Positions 1-11,714 of a stretch of 64,000 bases of DNA are shown in pieces. Source of the stretch: Carposina sasakii (Eukaryota; Arthropoda; Insecta; Lepidoptera; Carposinidae); NCBI GenBank assembly GCA_014607495.2, contig CP053161.1:7759115-7823114 (forward strand). The letters run 5' to 3'. Under the pieces are notes generated by a model. The model was not told the DNA's origin. It ran no database searches and saw only the letters and a list, made by a program, of their open reading frames with translations. Each line of letters starts with the position of its first letter. Position 1 is the stretch's first letter. Made by a program: the position numbers and the translations under genes.

Positions 1-250
1 TCCTGTAGGTTTTGATTCCCTTGCAAGTGTCGAAAATTTGCGGCATAAACGGCTGTATCTTTTGATTGCGTTGGCTTAGAAGTTTGATTTTTTCACAGCT
101 TCAAGGGACAGTAGACCTGAGTAATTGATATAAATTTCAGCTTCATACCTCCACGCGTTCCTGAGAAAAAGGGTCTTGACAGACGGACGGACAGACGGAC
201 AACAAAGTGATCCTATAAGGGTTCCGTTTTTTCCTTTTGAGGTACGGAAC
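1..250. repeat. Dispersed repeat with GGTTCCG...CGGAACCC end
   Basis: The block ends in AGGGTTCCG...GGTACGGAACCCT and carries a short GACGGACG-rich run near 180-205. A second copy in the opposite orientation occupies about 35625-35915, and a short piece lies at about 14930-14985. No coding capacity is seen. It resembles dispersed families common in lepidopteran genomes; the class is not determined. Confidence 0.6.
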
Positions 251-264
251 CCTAAAAATAATTA

Positions 265-798
265 ACCGACTTCAAACTTTAACAAAAAGCGATAAATAAC
301 GTAACTAGTTTATCTACTTAATACATATTAAATATCTAAAATTATTTAAATATTTACAACTTAATACCTAATACTTTAACAAAGTCATCTTTAACTATTT
401 AAGTATTTATAATTATCACTTATTTTTTGGATTCGGTGCCAGCCTAGGTAACATAGTCTGTGGTGTTGATGGACGCGCGCAGCTGGCAAAGCCACGCACA
501 CGGTAAAATACAATACGGTGTAGTAGGCAGGGCACGCGGTAATGCAATTTCCTATTCTTGGTTTTACTATGAATTTTAGTGTCGGTCAGTTTTCTTAATT
601 ACATTTATTTGTTTGGCTGGCACCGACTCCAAAAAATAAGTGATAATTATAAATATTTAAATAGTTAAAGAAGACTTTGTTAAAGTATTAGGTATTAAGT
701 TGTAAATATTTAAATAATTTTAGATATTTAATATGTATTAAGTAGATAAATTAGTTACGTTATGTTATTTTTCGCTTTTTAGTTAAAGTTTGAAGTCG
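265..798. mobile_element. Foldback element with ~180-bp inverted arms
   Basis: The left arm (265-444) and right arm (615-798) are imperfect reverse complements over about 180 bp, starting at CCGACTTCAAACTTTAA and ending at GGTGCCAGCC. A 170-bp unique spacer separates them. There is no ORF, so this is a non-autonomous foldback or MITE-type DNA element. A target duplication is not clear. It abuts the repeat at 1-250. Confidence 0.7.
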
Positions 799-878
799 AT
801 ATTTTTTTTTAAAGTCAGTTTATTTCTCGATTTTTAGTTGTGTTAATGCGTTGTGGACTTAAATAGATGCTAATTTAT

Positions 879-1254
879 ACAGGCTGATTTTTGGTCGTCA
901 ACGTTCCCGAAAACTACATAATCTCATCATTACGATCATTTTTCTCCTTGGAAGCATACCTGGGAAGTCTGGTTTCCAAAATATTAGGGTCCAAAGTTGA
1001 GTAAAAGACTGCGTTTTTCTGCATAAATGCACATAGACGCGCGTAGCAAGATTTTTTCACGAGAAATAATTAATATCTGTCTATGAAAAAACTAGCATAA
1101 ACACTGAACACTATAAATTTCGCCCGATCAAGTAATAAAAAAATTGTTTCAAAAAAATTTACATCGTTTCTCAGCATTTTTTTTGGCATATACTTTATTT
1201 GATGTATAGAGTATGTACCCTTCATAAAGGGTGGCAACGAAAAAACACCCTGTA
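879..1254 (+). repeat. ~380-bp dispersed family, copy 1
   Basis: It runs from TTGGTCGTCAACGTTCCCG to GGCAACGAAAAAACACCCTG. Two further copies are present: 10137-10516 (minus) and 26811-27154 (plus, with an internal deletion near its end). The 91-aa frame inside it (1070-1345 minus) is not conserved among the copies and is not called. Confidence 0.75.
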
Positions 1255-1258
1255 TACT

Positions 1259-1958
1259 TAAGGATTTCATCGTTACCATCTCAGGAGTAGTACCTACCCG
1301 TATAAGTATCACGTTAGCCCTACATATATAGTTTCCATCGACCAATTGCAGTACTGTCTTTCAACTCCTAACCCTTAAGGAGTTCTGTAGTTTCATCATC
1401 AGCACAGCACCATCTGATGTTGATTCAAGTAACACGTTAGTCCTACATACTACTAAAGAGTTTTCATCGACCAATTGCAGTACTGTCTCCCAACTCCTAA
1501 CCGTTAAGGAGTTCTATAGCTTCATCATCAGCACAGCAGCATCAGATGTTGATTCGAGTTCCCCGTTAGCCCTACATACTACTAAATAGTTTCCATCGAC
1601 CAATTGCAGTACTGTCTCCCGTTTCCTAAACGTTAAGGAGTTCTGTAGCTTCATCATCAGCACAGCAGTATCAGATGCTGACACCCTGAAGCATATACCT
1701 GAGTAAGACATGATTACGTAACAAAAGCACCATATGAGCATACAATTTTCGGTGGTTGCCCTAGATTTCTCCTGGATCCCATCATCAGATCCTGACCTGG
1801 TGAAAATAGGACCACCTCAGAAGTGAACTCTATCCAACAAAAAAAAAAAATTTTTAATCCGTCTATAATTGACGGAAATATCGGTGAACATACCTAAAAA
1901 AAAAATATACATACAGACGAATTGAGAACCTCCTCCTTTTTTGAAGTCGGTTAAAAAT
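1259..1958. repeat. Element with 129-bp tandem units and GAAGTCGGTTAAAAA tail
   Basis: About three tandem units of 129 bp lie at roughly 1260-1690; the word ACCAATTGCA recurs at 1341, 1470 and 1599. They are followed by a tail (1741-1958) containing CCCATCATCAGATCCTGA and ending TTTTTGAAGTCGGTTAAAAA. The same tail recurs at 41040-41500. Because 129 is divisible by 3, the array yields a spurious 75-aa frame. Confidence 0.7.
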
Positions 1959-2094
1959 AAAATATTCATACATAATTAGATACATACAAACAATGAAATA
2001 ATAAAAGTATTGTTAGACATAATAACATATAGACATAATAGGAAAAAAAAATATAAAACAATAGGATAACAATTCAACTGATAATTGAGACCGA

Positions 2095-2673
2095 TCAGTC
2101 AGCCAGTGCATGAAAGTGATCCCTTAATATATTTTTGAATGTCTCAACCGTCCTGCAGTCTCTTATCGAGTGAGGCAAATCGTTCCATAGTTTGACTGCT
2201 CGCACTGAAAAGGAATAGCCGTAGGCACCAGAATTATGACGGGGAGTTGCTAATAGCGAAGCAGTCGCAGCTCTAAGCCTATCCCTAGAAAAAAGATATT
2301 CAAATCTCTGCCTCAAATACTGAGGTGCGAATCGAAAATTTATTGTATCCTAAATAAGAGTGTGAGTATATGAGCGAAAATGAGAAACATGATCAAATTT
2401 ACGTAGTCCGTATATGAAACGGATACCCAGATTCTGTAGTCTTTCGAGTTTGTTTAGCAGCTCCTCACTGGCGTCGAGATAGCAAACATCTGCGTAGTCA
2501 AGGAGGGGAAGAATGAGGGACTGAGCAAGGGTGATTTTAGTCTTAAATGGCAACAAATTCTGAAGGTGCTTAAGCGAATGAAAGGAGGCGTAGACTTTTC
2601 TACTCACCTCCTCGACCTGAGCATGCCAGGATAACTTACTGTCGAATATCAAGATTCTGAATAATAACTTCAT
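2095..2673 (-). pseudogene. Non-LTR retrotransposon (Jockey/CR1-like) RT C-terminal fragment, broken
   Basis: On the minus strand, 2673-2350 encodes the reverse-transcriptase thumb and connection segment of a non-LTR retrotransposon (motifs FDSKLSWHAQVEEVSRK, LDYADVCYLD, LERLQNLGIRFIYGLRK). The same frame then meets a TAG at 2347-2349 and continues without frameshift to the usual C-terminus (LRQRFEYLF, GYSFSVRAVKLWNDLP). Relatives normally carry a WLPIRLRR-type segment between these blocks. Here it is replaced by a short junction, so about 20-25 codons are deleted as well as the stop. The copy is 5'-truncated, with no endonuclease or catalytic YADD box in the window. Clade assignment is from memory of the family. 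Confidence 0.8.
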
Positions 2674-2689
2674 TATAGAATAGTTGTGG

Positions 2690-3990
2690 TATAAGTTATA
2701 TAGAATAGGATTAATCTGAACCTTTTTTTAGACGAATTCTAAGAAGCAAATAAAATATTAAAAGAACAGCAAAGAAATATAATCTCAAAAACGGTTATCC
2801 GGTTCAAAGGGGATATTATACAAATCTTATACAAGAAAAGCAAAGGATTTAGTAAAAAGTTAAAAATTTTGTCTGAATAATCTTGCGCAGAACAGTTAAT
2901 TAAGTATTTATTAATAATAAGGTCTTAATAATAAGGTTAATTAGGTGTTTGCTCATCAGAGTAATTAGTATTTAATTAGATACATAGAAACGTACTAGGT
3001 ATTGTTAAACATATTTATATCATAAATAAATAACATGTAAAATGTATTTTAGTAATTTTAGATGTTATGTACCTATACAGACAATGAAAAGAAATTAAAA
3101 ATGATGTCCACAAACGTGAATTTTTATTTTAAATGGATCTATATCTACATATAATATTATCATAATTATTTCTTTATTATATCTGTAAACATAATGCAAG
3201 TTTCTCCGCTCCATTGTACTACGAGTACTTACCTACAACTAATGAACTAATATTCTAGGATCACCCTGGTCAAATTCCGACTGCAATATTCATGTATTAC
3301 TTTAAAAGGATGTAAACTGAACTATATAGAGACGTTTTCACATAAAAAATACTACACCCTCTCAGTTTTACGACTTTCACCTGCGTTCTATTCTAACAGG
3401 TATTACCTAAACATATTGCGTTGAAACATAGGTTCCACAGATTGTTTAGCAAAAAATTAGTAATGAACTCGTAATGTATAGGTAGGAGATAATTTATGCA
3501 TCGAAACGACACATGAAGATAAATAAAATCCTTACAAATGAAATTGGCGTTTTTTCGTACCTACTAGCCACTTTGATGTCAAATATCTCTTTTTTTGTTA
3601 AGAATTCCAATTTAAAAATGCAGCTATTTACTCATGCATTAGTGTTTTAAAAGCCGTAAATCATTTGGGATATGTATACAGAGTACGTAGGTAGTTTAAT
3701 GATTCTCTGGCAAGAGACATTTGCATTACGAATAGCTATTTATTTAGTTCATTGAACAGGAAAATACGATATGCTGAAAACAATAAGCCCATTTTCATGT
3801 TCGAAGCTGTTCAATCAATTTTACTACAAGCGACTGATGTGTATCTTCAAGCTCTGTAAAAATTCCAAAAAACCAGTTTGTCTTCAAACGTATTATATAT
3901 AACATGTATTTAGGTACTTCTACTATTTTGCGTCGAAAATCAAAACTTTTGTTTCTGCGATTTTTGGTATTTGGCAATATTACAAACTTA
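2690..3990. other. Intergenic, nothing recognised
   Basis: AT-rich sequence without a supportable gene. The 61-88 aa frames near 3795-4089 overlap each other on opposite strands and the tRNA-like block, and look like chance frames. Confidence 0.5.
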
Positions 3991-3995
3991 TGTAA

Positions 3996-4072
3996 ACCGC
4001 GATGGCTTGTTGGGTTAGACGTGCACCTTCCAGCAGAAGGCGTGAGTTCAATCCCTGTCAAGTGTCGTGAAA
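3996..4072 (+). repeat. tRNA-like block, probable SINE head
   Basis: An A-box-like word (TGGCTTGTTGGG, 4003-4014) and a B-box-like word (GAGTTCAATCCC, 4043-4054) sit at tRNA-like spacing. No clean cloverleaf or anticodon arm can be drawn. A tRNA-derived SINE head or a decayed tRNA is the likely explanation. Confidence 0.4.
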
Positions 4073-4089
4073 GCGTCGCACAACCATGA

Positions 4090-5140
4090 AAGGAACGTTT
4101 GGAATAATCTAATAGGAAATTGAAAAAGTAGATTTCACGCCACCTCTGATGTTAAGAGAAACTGGTTAAATTGCGGAAGTTGATATTCAGTTTACTCCGC
4201 TGAGCTAATGGAGTAAGCAAAGAAATAATAAGCGTTCTAGGAACTTGCCTTTATACAGTTTTTTTAATGTAATTATACTACCTAAGGCTCCGATGCTTTG
4301 TTATCTTAGCTCAGTTATATTTGACGTCTGTTTATTTCAAGACAAAACGTCATGTTTCTATATAGGTACTAAGTACGGATAACAAAGTATGCGAAATTAG
4401 GCAGTTGTTGGAAATAAGACTAAAACTACACAATTTTTATACCATTTCGATAATGGCAAGTGTAAATACTATGTAGTAATCCTTCATTTTGTTAGGTAAA
4501 AGATAATAAACAATACCAAACTATACTATACTGTTAGCATACATACATACTATATTCGTCATAAGTATCGACATACAGTAAAACATAAGATCATACAAGT
4601 GACATTTCTTAGGCTATACCAGGGGGAACCCTTTAGTTAAAGCACCCAGCAGTCTATTTACTATAACGATTGCAACAACCATGACAATGTGGGAGATGAC
4701 GTAAGGTGGCAAATATGCCACGCACTAATCATACATACAACATGCGATAGCTTGAAGAGCCTTAATGCCTTTACATCGTATGCCACATGTGACATGCTGT
4801 TATTGTAGAAGACTTTTATACTCATATTTACGAGTATTAGGATTTGCTCGATAAAATATCTGTAAAGGTAAATTTCCTAAAACATCAATCTGAAAGTCCT
4901 GTCTCCCTCTCCCCATTTTATGTCGGAGGTTAAAATGAACGTGGTCCGAGATAATCCATATGAGTGAATGGTAAATCGTATTTTATTGTTGTTTAGATAT
5001 ATTTTAAGTATCTTGGGAATCAATTATTATGGTAGCGCGACATGAAGAAGTGACAAATATAAAACAACCATCTAACCATATTATATTGTATTATGTCATG
5101 GATGTTTCTATACTTATCTATGTATTTATATACCGTTGCT
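4090..5140. other. Intergenic, nothing recognised
   Basis: AT-rich, no supportable gene and no obvious repeat end. Confidence 0.4.
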
Positions 5141-5145
5141 TAGTA

Positions 5146-5225
5146 TATAAATAGTACCCACGACACAAAACCTTATGTATCTTAATGTGGGACTAAGTTA
5201 ATGTGTTGTGAAGTGTGTGAATATT
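5146..5225 (+). repeat. SINE 3' fragment
   Basis: About 75 bp (TACCCACGACACAA...TTAATGTGGGACTA...GTGTGTGAATAT) are nearly identical to the 3' half of the SINE at 11204-11335. The tRNA-like head is absent, so this is a 5'-truncated copy. Confidence 0.6.
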
Positions 5226-5814
5226 ATTAATATTTACGATTATTTACGATATCTCTCAAGAAATATGCAGAATATTTTTAAAATACTTCATAAAGTAACC
5301 ACGTAATAATATCATCTGCGTGTCCTTTTTGAATATCAAAGACATCCAGACGGATAATTCAGAAGGGATAAACCCTTTAGTAGAAATTAAATGTTTTGAC
5401 TATCTGTTATTAAATTTTATATTAGTTTAATTTATAACTTTCTCCAAAACAGCGAACCCAAATTATATTTTATTGACTTGAGTAAATAGAACCCAATCAA
5501 AGCTTTAAAAGCTCGCAGTTTAAATACGTGCTAAACACCTAAGCCGTCGAGATATTGTTCTCGAATAATATGTAGTTTTCGATGAATAGGAGACTACAAG
5601 TCGCCGAGCACTTAGCTCATACAAATAGAGGTGAAATTACCAACTAAAACTTTCAGGACTTTCAGTGATGATATCGACGACGTCGCTCGGGCATACCCGG
5701 TCAAAACACCTCGTGACGTAAGCGGTTTGTGATCTAGCTAAAACAATGTAATATTCACTAGGTTGAAAATAGACGCGTACATTATTTACGTCAGCAGGTG
5801 AGCGGTAATGAGAG
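5226..5814. other. Intergenic, nothing recognised
   Basis: AT-rich, no gene supported. A minus-strand GTAAGC at about 5829 could be a splice donor for the CpG-rich block that follows. Confidence 0.3.
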
Positions 5815-6012
5815 ATGGGCTTACTTGTGCGTGAGGTTCGGGGCGGGAACGGTGCGCGGTCAGAGGCTTGTGCCTTGGTAGCGAGAGTGACGGGGCTCAG
5901 AGCAGCGCGGAGCACACGGGTGCTCGGGAGCGGCCGGCGGTCGACTGACGGAGACCGGCGCCCCGGCACCGCGCACCGCCGCCCGCCCACTCATAGAGCC
6001 TCCGTCACGCCA
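5815..6012. promoter_or_regulatory. CpG-rich island, possible promoter or 5' exon
   Basis: About 200 bp are strikingly GC- and CpG-rich (CGGGGCGGGAACGG, GGAGCGGCCGGCGG, CACCGCCGCCCGCCC) inside AT-rich flanks. Both strands are open (81 aa plus, 117 aa minus), as expected from base composition, and neither resembles a known protein. In insects such patches often mark promoters or 5' UTR exons. On the minus strand the block ends near a donor-like ACAA|GTAAGC (about 5829). Direction and gene are unknown. Confidence 0.35.
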
Positions 6013-7005
6013 CTTACCCCACAATCTTCACTAATCATAATGTCACAACTAATTCACTAAGCTTCAACTATGCATACGGTCATGTTAAGGCTTTAAGATT
6101 ATCTGTGGTTTTTTAAAATAAATTTCCAAATAGATACGTGTTGTAATTTTGGTCTGCAACTTGCACGTAACAAACCTAATGTAGGGATGGAAACTTTATT
6201 ACGGCAAGGAAAACCCACACACATAGTAGCAAATACAAGCACTCAGTACTGACATTCTCACGAGATCTTAGGGTTAGCGCAGATATGCTGCAGAGGCTAA
6301 GATCTGCTACAGAATTTAATGAGCATCAAAACATCATTTCTATTTTATAAAACCAGTATTATCCCACCACTCATTCTCGCTACTGCAACTCCTGCAAGCC
6401 TGGATCAACAGAGGCCACCACCGAAAAATGCAAATGCAGCAGAGCAACCGGGTAGACCTTACAAGCCACTATATGTATCATACAAATACCTACGTAAAAA
6501 TACTAAACAACTCGCATTATGTTCATGGTCTAAGACTAATACCAAGTACCGAATTATTCTATGTATTTATATTACGAGGAAGCTTGGCGTTGCCAAAAGA
6601 CCGGTTCATCTAAACTTAATTAACCCTTAGACCATCGGAAACTTAACCAACTCCCCGCAATAACTCGTAACTACATGAGGAGATACATGCCTCTGGTTAG
6701 AAATACTGTTTCACGCATCCAATAAACTTTACCATGTATTAACATCAGCCGAACCGCCCCACCTTCGCACGGGTGCAATACCATACATATAATTTTTTCT
6801 CTTGAATTACGCTATCTATTTGAAAAAAAAACCCATCAATATCAGTTGCTTAGTTTTAAAAATCTAAGCATATACGAGTACCTATAGGGATAGACAAGAC
6901 AGCAGAAAGCGACTTTGTTTTATATTATGTAGTGATACAGCTACTTTGATTGTATTAGCTAAGTTAAGGCATATCTGTAATTTGAATAATGTTAAGCTAA
7001 AAAAA
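6013..7005. other. Intergenic with one diverged repeat
   Basis: About 6385-6480 is a diverged copy of the short family also seen at 9830-9895 and 50535-50600 (words GCCTGGATCAACA and CCTTACAAGCCACTA). The 103- and 61-aa frames overlapping it are not supported. Nothing else is recognised. Confidence 0.4.
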
Positions 7006-7009
7006 ATTA

Positions 7010-7605
7010 GGTAAAAAAACCTTTTTAAAAACAAGCTTTTATTTAAATGCGCTAAAAAGAAAAAATAAACTTTGACACTAAAACTTTTACTGTTAATTTA
7101 TAACGTCATTTCAAATTTAACACATTTGACACAATTTATATGTTATAAAAGCTTGTCGCGACATTTAAGTACTCGCATTTACGTTCTTACTTTTAAATGT
7201 TTATTAGGCAGCATCTTTGTGTTGATGTTTCAGATTTTCTCATATTGTTCCCACGCATATCGAAGAAATATCCGTCGACCCTTCCAGAGCTTCGTGTAGA
7301 AGAGTAAGAGAGTAATATACAACAGGGTTCGCCCCGGTGCCCCGAGGTGGTATGTTCACGACATCATGTCATCATGCCACTCAGTGCTCGGCACGGCCTC
7401 ACCTTGACTTATTAAAAATTTAAAACTAAGAAAGTAAATACGAGTACTTAAATGTCGCGACAAGCTTTTATAACATATAAATTGAGTCAAATGTGTTAAA
7501 TTTGAAATGACGTTATAAATTAACAGTAAAAGTTTTAGTGTAAAAGTTTATTTTTTCTTTTTAGCGCATTTAAATAAAAGCTTGTTTTTAAAAAGGTTTT
7601 TTTAC
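7010..7605. mobile_element. Foldback element with ~190-bp inverted arms
   Basis: The left arm (7010-7200) and right arm (about 7420-7605) are close reverse complements, from GGTAAAAAAACC to TTAAGTACTCG. A 220-bp spacer with GC-richer words lies between. No transposase frame is seen; the 75-aa frame at 7072-7299 lies inside the arm and is not a gene. Confidence 0.75.
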
Positions 7606-8100
7606 CAAAATTTTATTTTATACTTTTTAGTTTTCACCTGGTAAGTTCCTAAGTCTGTTCATCTCATTCAACGCATCATTATTGCAAGGTCGTTTGCCTG
7701 TTAATTTTGAACAGTCCAGCTCTTCAATGAGTAGCCCTTCTAATGACTTCACCCTACTCAATTGCTTAAAAATATCTGTTTCAAAATAGATTTTCAAGTT
7801 TTAGAAGTCCGCCATATTGGATTAAGAGTGACGTCACATTTTTTTCGAGTTACTCTCAGCTAGCCCTTCAATTTGATACCCATATTGTAGGAATGCATTA
7901 AAAATAATTGGTCCGCCATTGTGGGTATGCCGCCATGTTGGATTTAGAATGACGTCACACTATTAATCATGCATTGTCATCCGAACTGAACGTGCTCACC
8001 AAATTTCAGCCCAATCGGTTGAGGGCAAGTGCCTTAAAATTGAGTTGTAAGATTTCACCCGAACAAACATACATTGCAAGTTAAATAAAAGCTTGTAATA
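7606..8100 (+). repeat. Dispersed repeat with twice-repeated CCGCCAT..TTGGATT motif
   Basis: It contains GTCCGCCATATTGGATTAA and GCCGCCATGTTGGATTTAG, each followed by GTGACGTCAC-like words. It ends in a tail with CCAAATTTCAGCCCAATCGG and TAAATAAAAGCTTGTAATAA. Such tails are typical of RTE-like repeats in Lepidoptera. It abuts the foldback, whose arms share the AAAGCTTGT word. Non-coding. Confidence 0.45.
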
Positions 8101-8423
8101 ATATAATAAAATAGAAATGCCTTAAGTAATGTCGTAAGTACTTATTAGACATGGGTCGTACTTGACGATTTGCGTACCAGGGCTTCAAAGTACGTCCATC
8201 AATTCGTACCAGGGCTAAAACCAGGTTTCCAGATACTTTAAAGTATTTTTTAACTACGTAGGAAATTAATCCTTATCGTGACTGTAATAAGGAATATTAT
8301 ATCGAATGGACAGCGAAATACTTTAAATACTTCATTCTCTTGTGTACCATACTTGTTGTAAGAAGCTTTAAATTACAGTATGTACCTATGTATGAATGTA
8401 CCAAAAAAGAGTTTCACAGTATA
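8101..8423. other. Intergenic, nothing recognised
   Basis: AT-rich, contains CCAGG-rich words resembling those at 9160-9240 in opposite orientation, but no convincing element boundaries. Confidence 0.3.
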
Positions 8424-8720
8424 CAGCACGTCCACGAGACTTCCTACTCCTGCACACTTTTGGAGGTCCATACCGGGTACAGCTCCTGCGTCGTCAGCAG
8501 AAGCGGGTATAGCACATCCTTTAGACTGCCCACTTTTGCACACTTTTGGAGGTCCAAAACGGGGACAGCTCCGGCGCCGTCAGCAGAAGCGAGCACAGCA
8601 CATCCATTTGACTGCCCACCTTTGCACACTTTTGGAGGTCCAAATCGGGTACAGCTCCGGCGCCGTCAGCAGCAGCGGGCACAGAATTTCCATTAGACTG
8701 CCTACTTTTGCACACTTTTG
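8424..8720. repeat. 86-bp minisatellite, ~3.4 copies
   Basis: The word GCACACTTTTGG recurs at 8452, 8538, 8624 and 8710, giving an exact 86-bp period. Each unit also holds CAGCTCCGGCGCCGTCAGCAG. The array is GC-rich compared with its flanks and open in two plus and two minus frames. Because 86 is not a multiple of 3, successive units are read in different frames, so the 61-118 aa ORFs here are not genes. Confidence 0.85.
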
Positions 8721-10136
8721 AAACTCCAGCGCCGCAGCTTTGACTTACTCACGTATAGTCGTGCTTCATACTATTTCGAGTTCGCTGTACAAAGTATGTA
8801 CTGTAAACAAACAACTTGTACCAAGTTGTTAATAAGGTTTTTATAGAAATATTATCCTAGTTTTCTTAGACATAAAGAACATAATCGTGCCTACCTACCT
8901 AAAATAAATACCTTTATTAAATAAATACCTTCAAGTATTCCACGGGTTGCCGGGCGCCGATGCCTAGGTACTAAAGTATTTCAGAGAAAATAGTCCTTAT
9001 TTCAATTAGGCTGCGTGTTATAATGCCGCTTGCAAAAAAAAAATACTTTTTATACTTTGAAAGTATTTTCTTTAAGTTAGCGCGATTATACACCTTAATA
9101 GATATAGCCTAAGGTTTAATTTATCTCTACGATACTTGCAACGAAAATACTTGCAAAGTCTTCCAGGTATTTCGGCCCGTACCTGGTTTACGTAGGTACT
9201 TCCAAGTAAAAACCTGGTTTTAAAACCAGGTCGCGTAAATACGCACCATCCATAGTAATTATAACTTATACACCTGAACCTGAACAATAATTTAGAATAA
9301 ACAAAAGTGCGAGATTAATCACGAAAGTTTTGTAAATCAACGACTCTTGCAGGACAATATAAAATCGAAACTTTAAACTTCTAAAAAACTTTAGTTAATA
9401 AAATTGGTTTAATCTTAAGGATTTATTTAATCTTACGATTTTGATTTACACAATTTTGAGGACACAATAAACTTTAAATAAAGTAGGTACCCAATACAAA
9501 TGACTGAATACATTCAGATTTCATAAAGATTGCAATCCTTTAGCTGGAATAGAAAGAGTTCAGGTTTCAGTGCCATTCAATGAAACATATGGTTACCTTT
9601 TACCAGAGTAGCACACTTCACCCAGTCACCATTAGTTAACATATTTTTATTTTATTTTACTGTAACGAAGAAAGAATTTTTATGATTTCTCTTCTCCTAC
9701 TACTTCCTCCGTACTACGTACCTTCCTTTTTATTGTGGAACTGCGATATGGTGACGTGATTTCAGTGAGGAGTTTTAGCGATAGCGAAATTAGGTATCCG
9801 ACTACCGGGATCGGCCCAACACTTTCACTCAAAGCAAGCCAGGATCAACAAAAACGACGAGAAAATCCCGGAGGGACCTAACAAGCGACTACAAAGTATT
9901 AAAACCACAGATTGAAACTAATAGAAATATAGAAAATATGAAGTATGAACATAAATACCTACCCTTTACATTAGGCATGTCAAAAATTCAAAATATTTCT
10001 GAATTCTAAATTCTCCGACATTCTTTCAGGCGATAAACAACTGGTCACTGATCATGAACATCTGTTACCGTTGTACTAAACGTGACTGTGTGCCCTTTAT
10101 GACCCTGCAGTTCGTAAAAACATCCGAGACGTAGGT
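8721..10136. other. Intergenic with one dispersed repeat
   Basis: Positions 9750-9895 hold the fullest copy (minus sense) of the short family shared with 6385-6480 and 50535-50600. Its words include CGACTACCGGGATCGGCCC, GCCAGGATCAACA and CCTAACAAGCGACTA. No gene is supported. Confidence 0.45.
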
Positions 10137-10516
10137 ATACAGGATGTTTTTTCGTGGCCACCCTTAACAAAGGGTACGTACTCTATACATCAAATAAAGT
10201 AAGTTTATGCCAAAAATAATGCTGGGAATTTTTTAATTTTTTTTTAATTAATTACTTGATCGGGCTAAATTTATAGTGTCTAGTATTTATGTTAGTTTTT
10301 TTATAGACAGATATTAATTATTTCTCGTGAAAAAATCTTGCTACACGCGTCTATGTGCATTTATGCAGAAAAACGCAATCTATTTACTCAACTTTGGATC
10401 CTAATATTTTAGAAACCAGACACTTCCCAGGTATGCTTCCATGGAGAAAAATGATCGTGATGATGAAGAGATTCCGTAGTTTTCGGGAACGTTGACGACC
10501 AAAATTCACTCTGTAT
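10137..10516 (-). repeat. ~380-bp dispersed family, copy 2
   Basis: Reverse-orientation copy of the block at 879-1254, from ACAGGATGTTTTTTCG to GGGAACGTTGACGACC. It is roughly full-length and provides independent definition of both ends. Confidence 0.75.
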
Positions 10517-11203
10517 GTTATATCCTAAAAATATACTCAATTCAACATACATACTGAATCAGTTGCAATTTAGAGTAAAGTATATAGTAAGTGGTAATAA
10601 AGTGTACTGGTTACACAGTGCTGATTTTAATAGATATTTATTTATAGTTATAAGGATGAAAGTATAAAGGACTTTCACATACACTTTCCTTTTACCAAAT
10701 TAATGATAAAGGCCTTATCAATAGGAAATCGCGTAATCAATAATTTAAGAAAATGTAAGTGGGTTCGACTAATACCTTAGCACCCAAAGTCAACCTCACC
10801 TGCCCGTGGTGCACCCTGCTAATTAACGGACGAGGCTCTGACGCTAAAAGCTCATAATACCTATTTAGAACTCGGTAACATTTCTCATTAGATTCATTAT
10901 CGGTAGCTAGATTATTGTATTTGCGCCCGAAAACAGGCGGTAAGTTCACCCCTTACCAAGTGGGACATAATAGGCTAACTGGTGAAAAGTGGGTGTGTAA
11001 ATTGCACAACCTACTACAATCTACCCAACCTCCACGTGACTATATGTATGTATGTATGGTATGTAATAATTTATTGAAGTACGGAAGTTAATTCATGATA
11101 ATTCTGTTCGTTTTCCGTGCGGCATGCACATCATAGGTCTACCCATATTGATGTCTGCAACTTTGAGATGAGCTTTTTGTTGTGAAAATATAATATGACG
11201 GCC
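10517..11203. other. Intergenic, nothing recognised
   Basis: No supportable gene. A short TATG-type microsatellite lies near 11042-11064. Confidence 0.4.
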
Positions 11204-11335
11204 ATTTGGTCTAGTAGGTAGTGACCCTGCCTGCGACGCTTACTTAGTACCCACGACACAAGACCTTAGGGATCTTAATGTGGGACTAGGTTAATGTGTT
11301 GTGTAGTGTGTGAATATTTATTTATTTATTATGAA
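11204..11335 (+). repeat. tRNA-derived SINE with internal deletion
   Basis: The head carries an A-box-like TGGTCTAGTAGGTAGTG and runs into the tail TACCCACGACACAA...GTGTGTGAATATT ending in a TTTA run. The B-box region expected between head and tail is missing. A truncated relative lies at 5146-5225. Confidence 0.55.
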
Positions 11336-11714
11336 TAAAATATAAAATTAAAATATAAAAATATAAACAAACAGATAAATACGTCAAAATATTTACGGGG
11401 TGCATAAATTAGCTCACGTTAACACCTTTTGCGTATGATCTTCTAAAAATGTAAAATAAAAATAAGTTAGCAATACTAAAAATGATATAAAACTAGCTGC
11501 CGCCCACGACTCTGATCCCGTGAACTTTAGAATTCTCTCTACCGTGGGACTTTCGAGAGACGCTTGTCGGAGTACTTATTTACACATAATCTATACACTC
11601 CCCAGGATCATACATGCTGAATTCCAATTTCCTACAACTAATTGTTTTGGCTGTACCTTGTCTGACTGCATCTGACTGAATCGGTAACAGAAGAGTTTCA
11701 TATACTCTTACCTA

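Noticed and set aside
5637..5990. 117-aa minus-strand Arg/Pro-rich ORF
   Set aside because: Openness follows from GC content; no recognised motif and the C-terminal half lies in AT-rich non-coding-like sequence.
8340..8721. Overlapping 113-118 aa plus-strand frames
   Set aside because: They cross an 86-bp minisatellite whose period shifts frame each unit; no protein motif.
8150..9250. Possible large inverted element with CCAGG-rich ends
   Set aside because: Only short, scattered complementary words; no arm that can be aligned with confidence.
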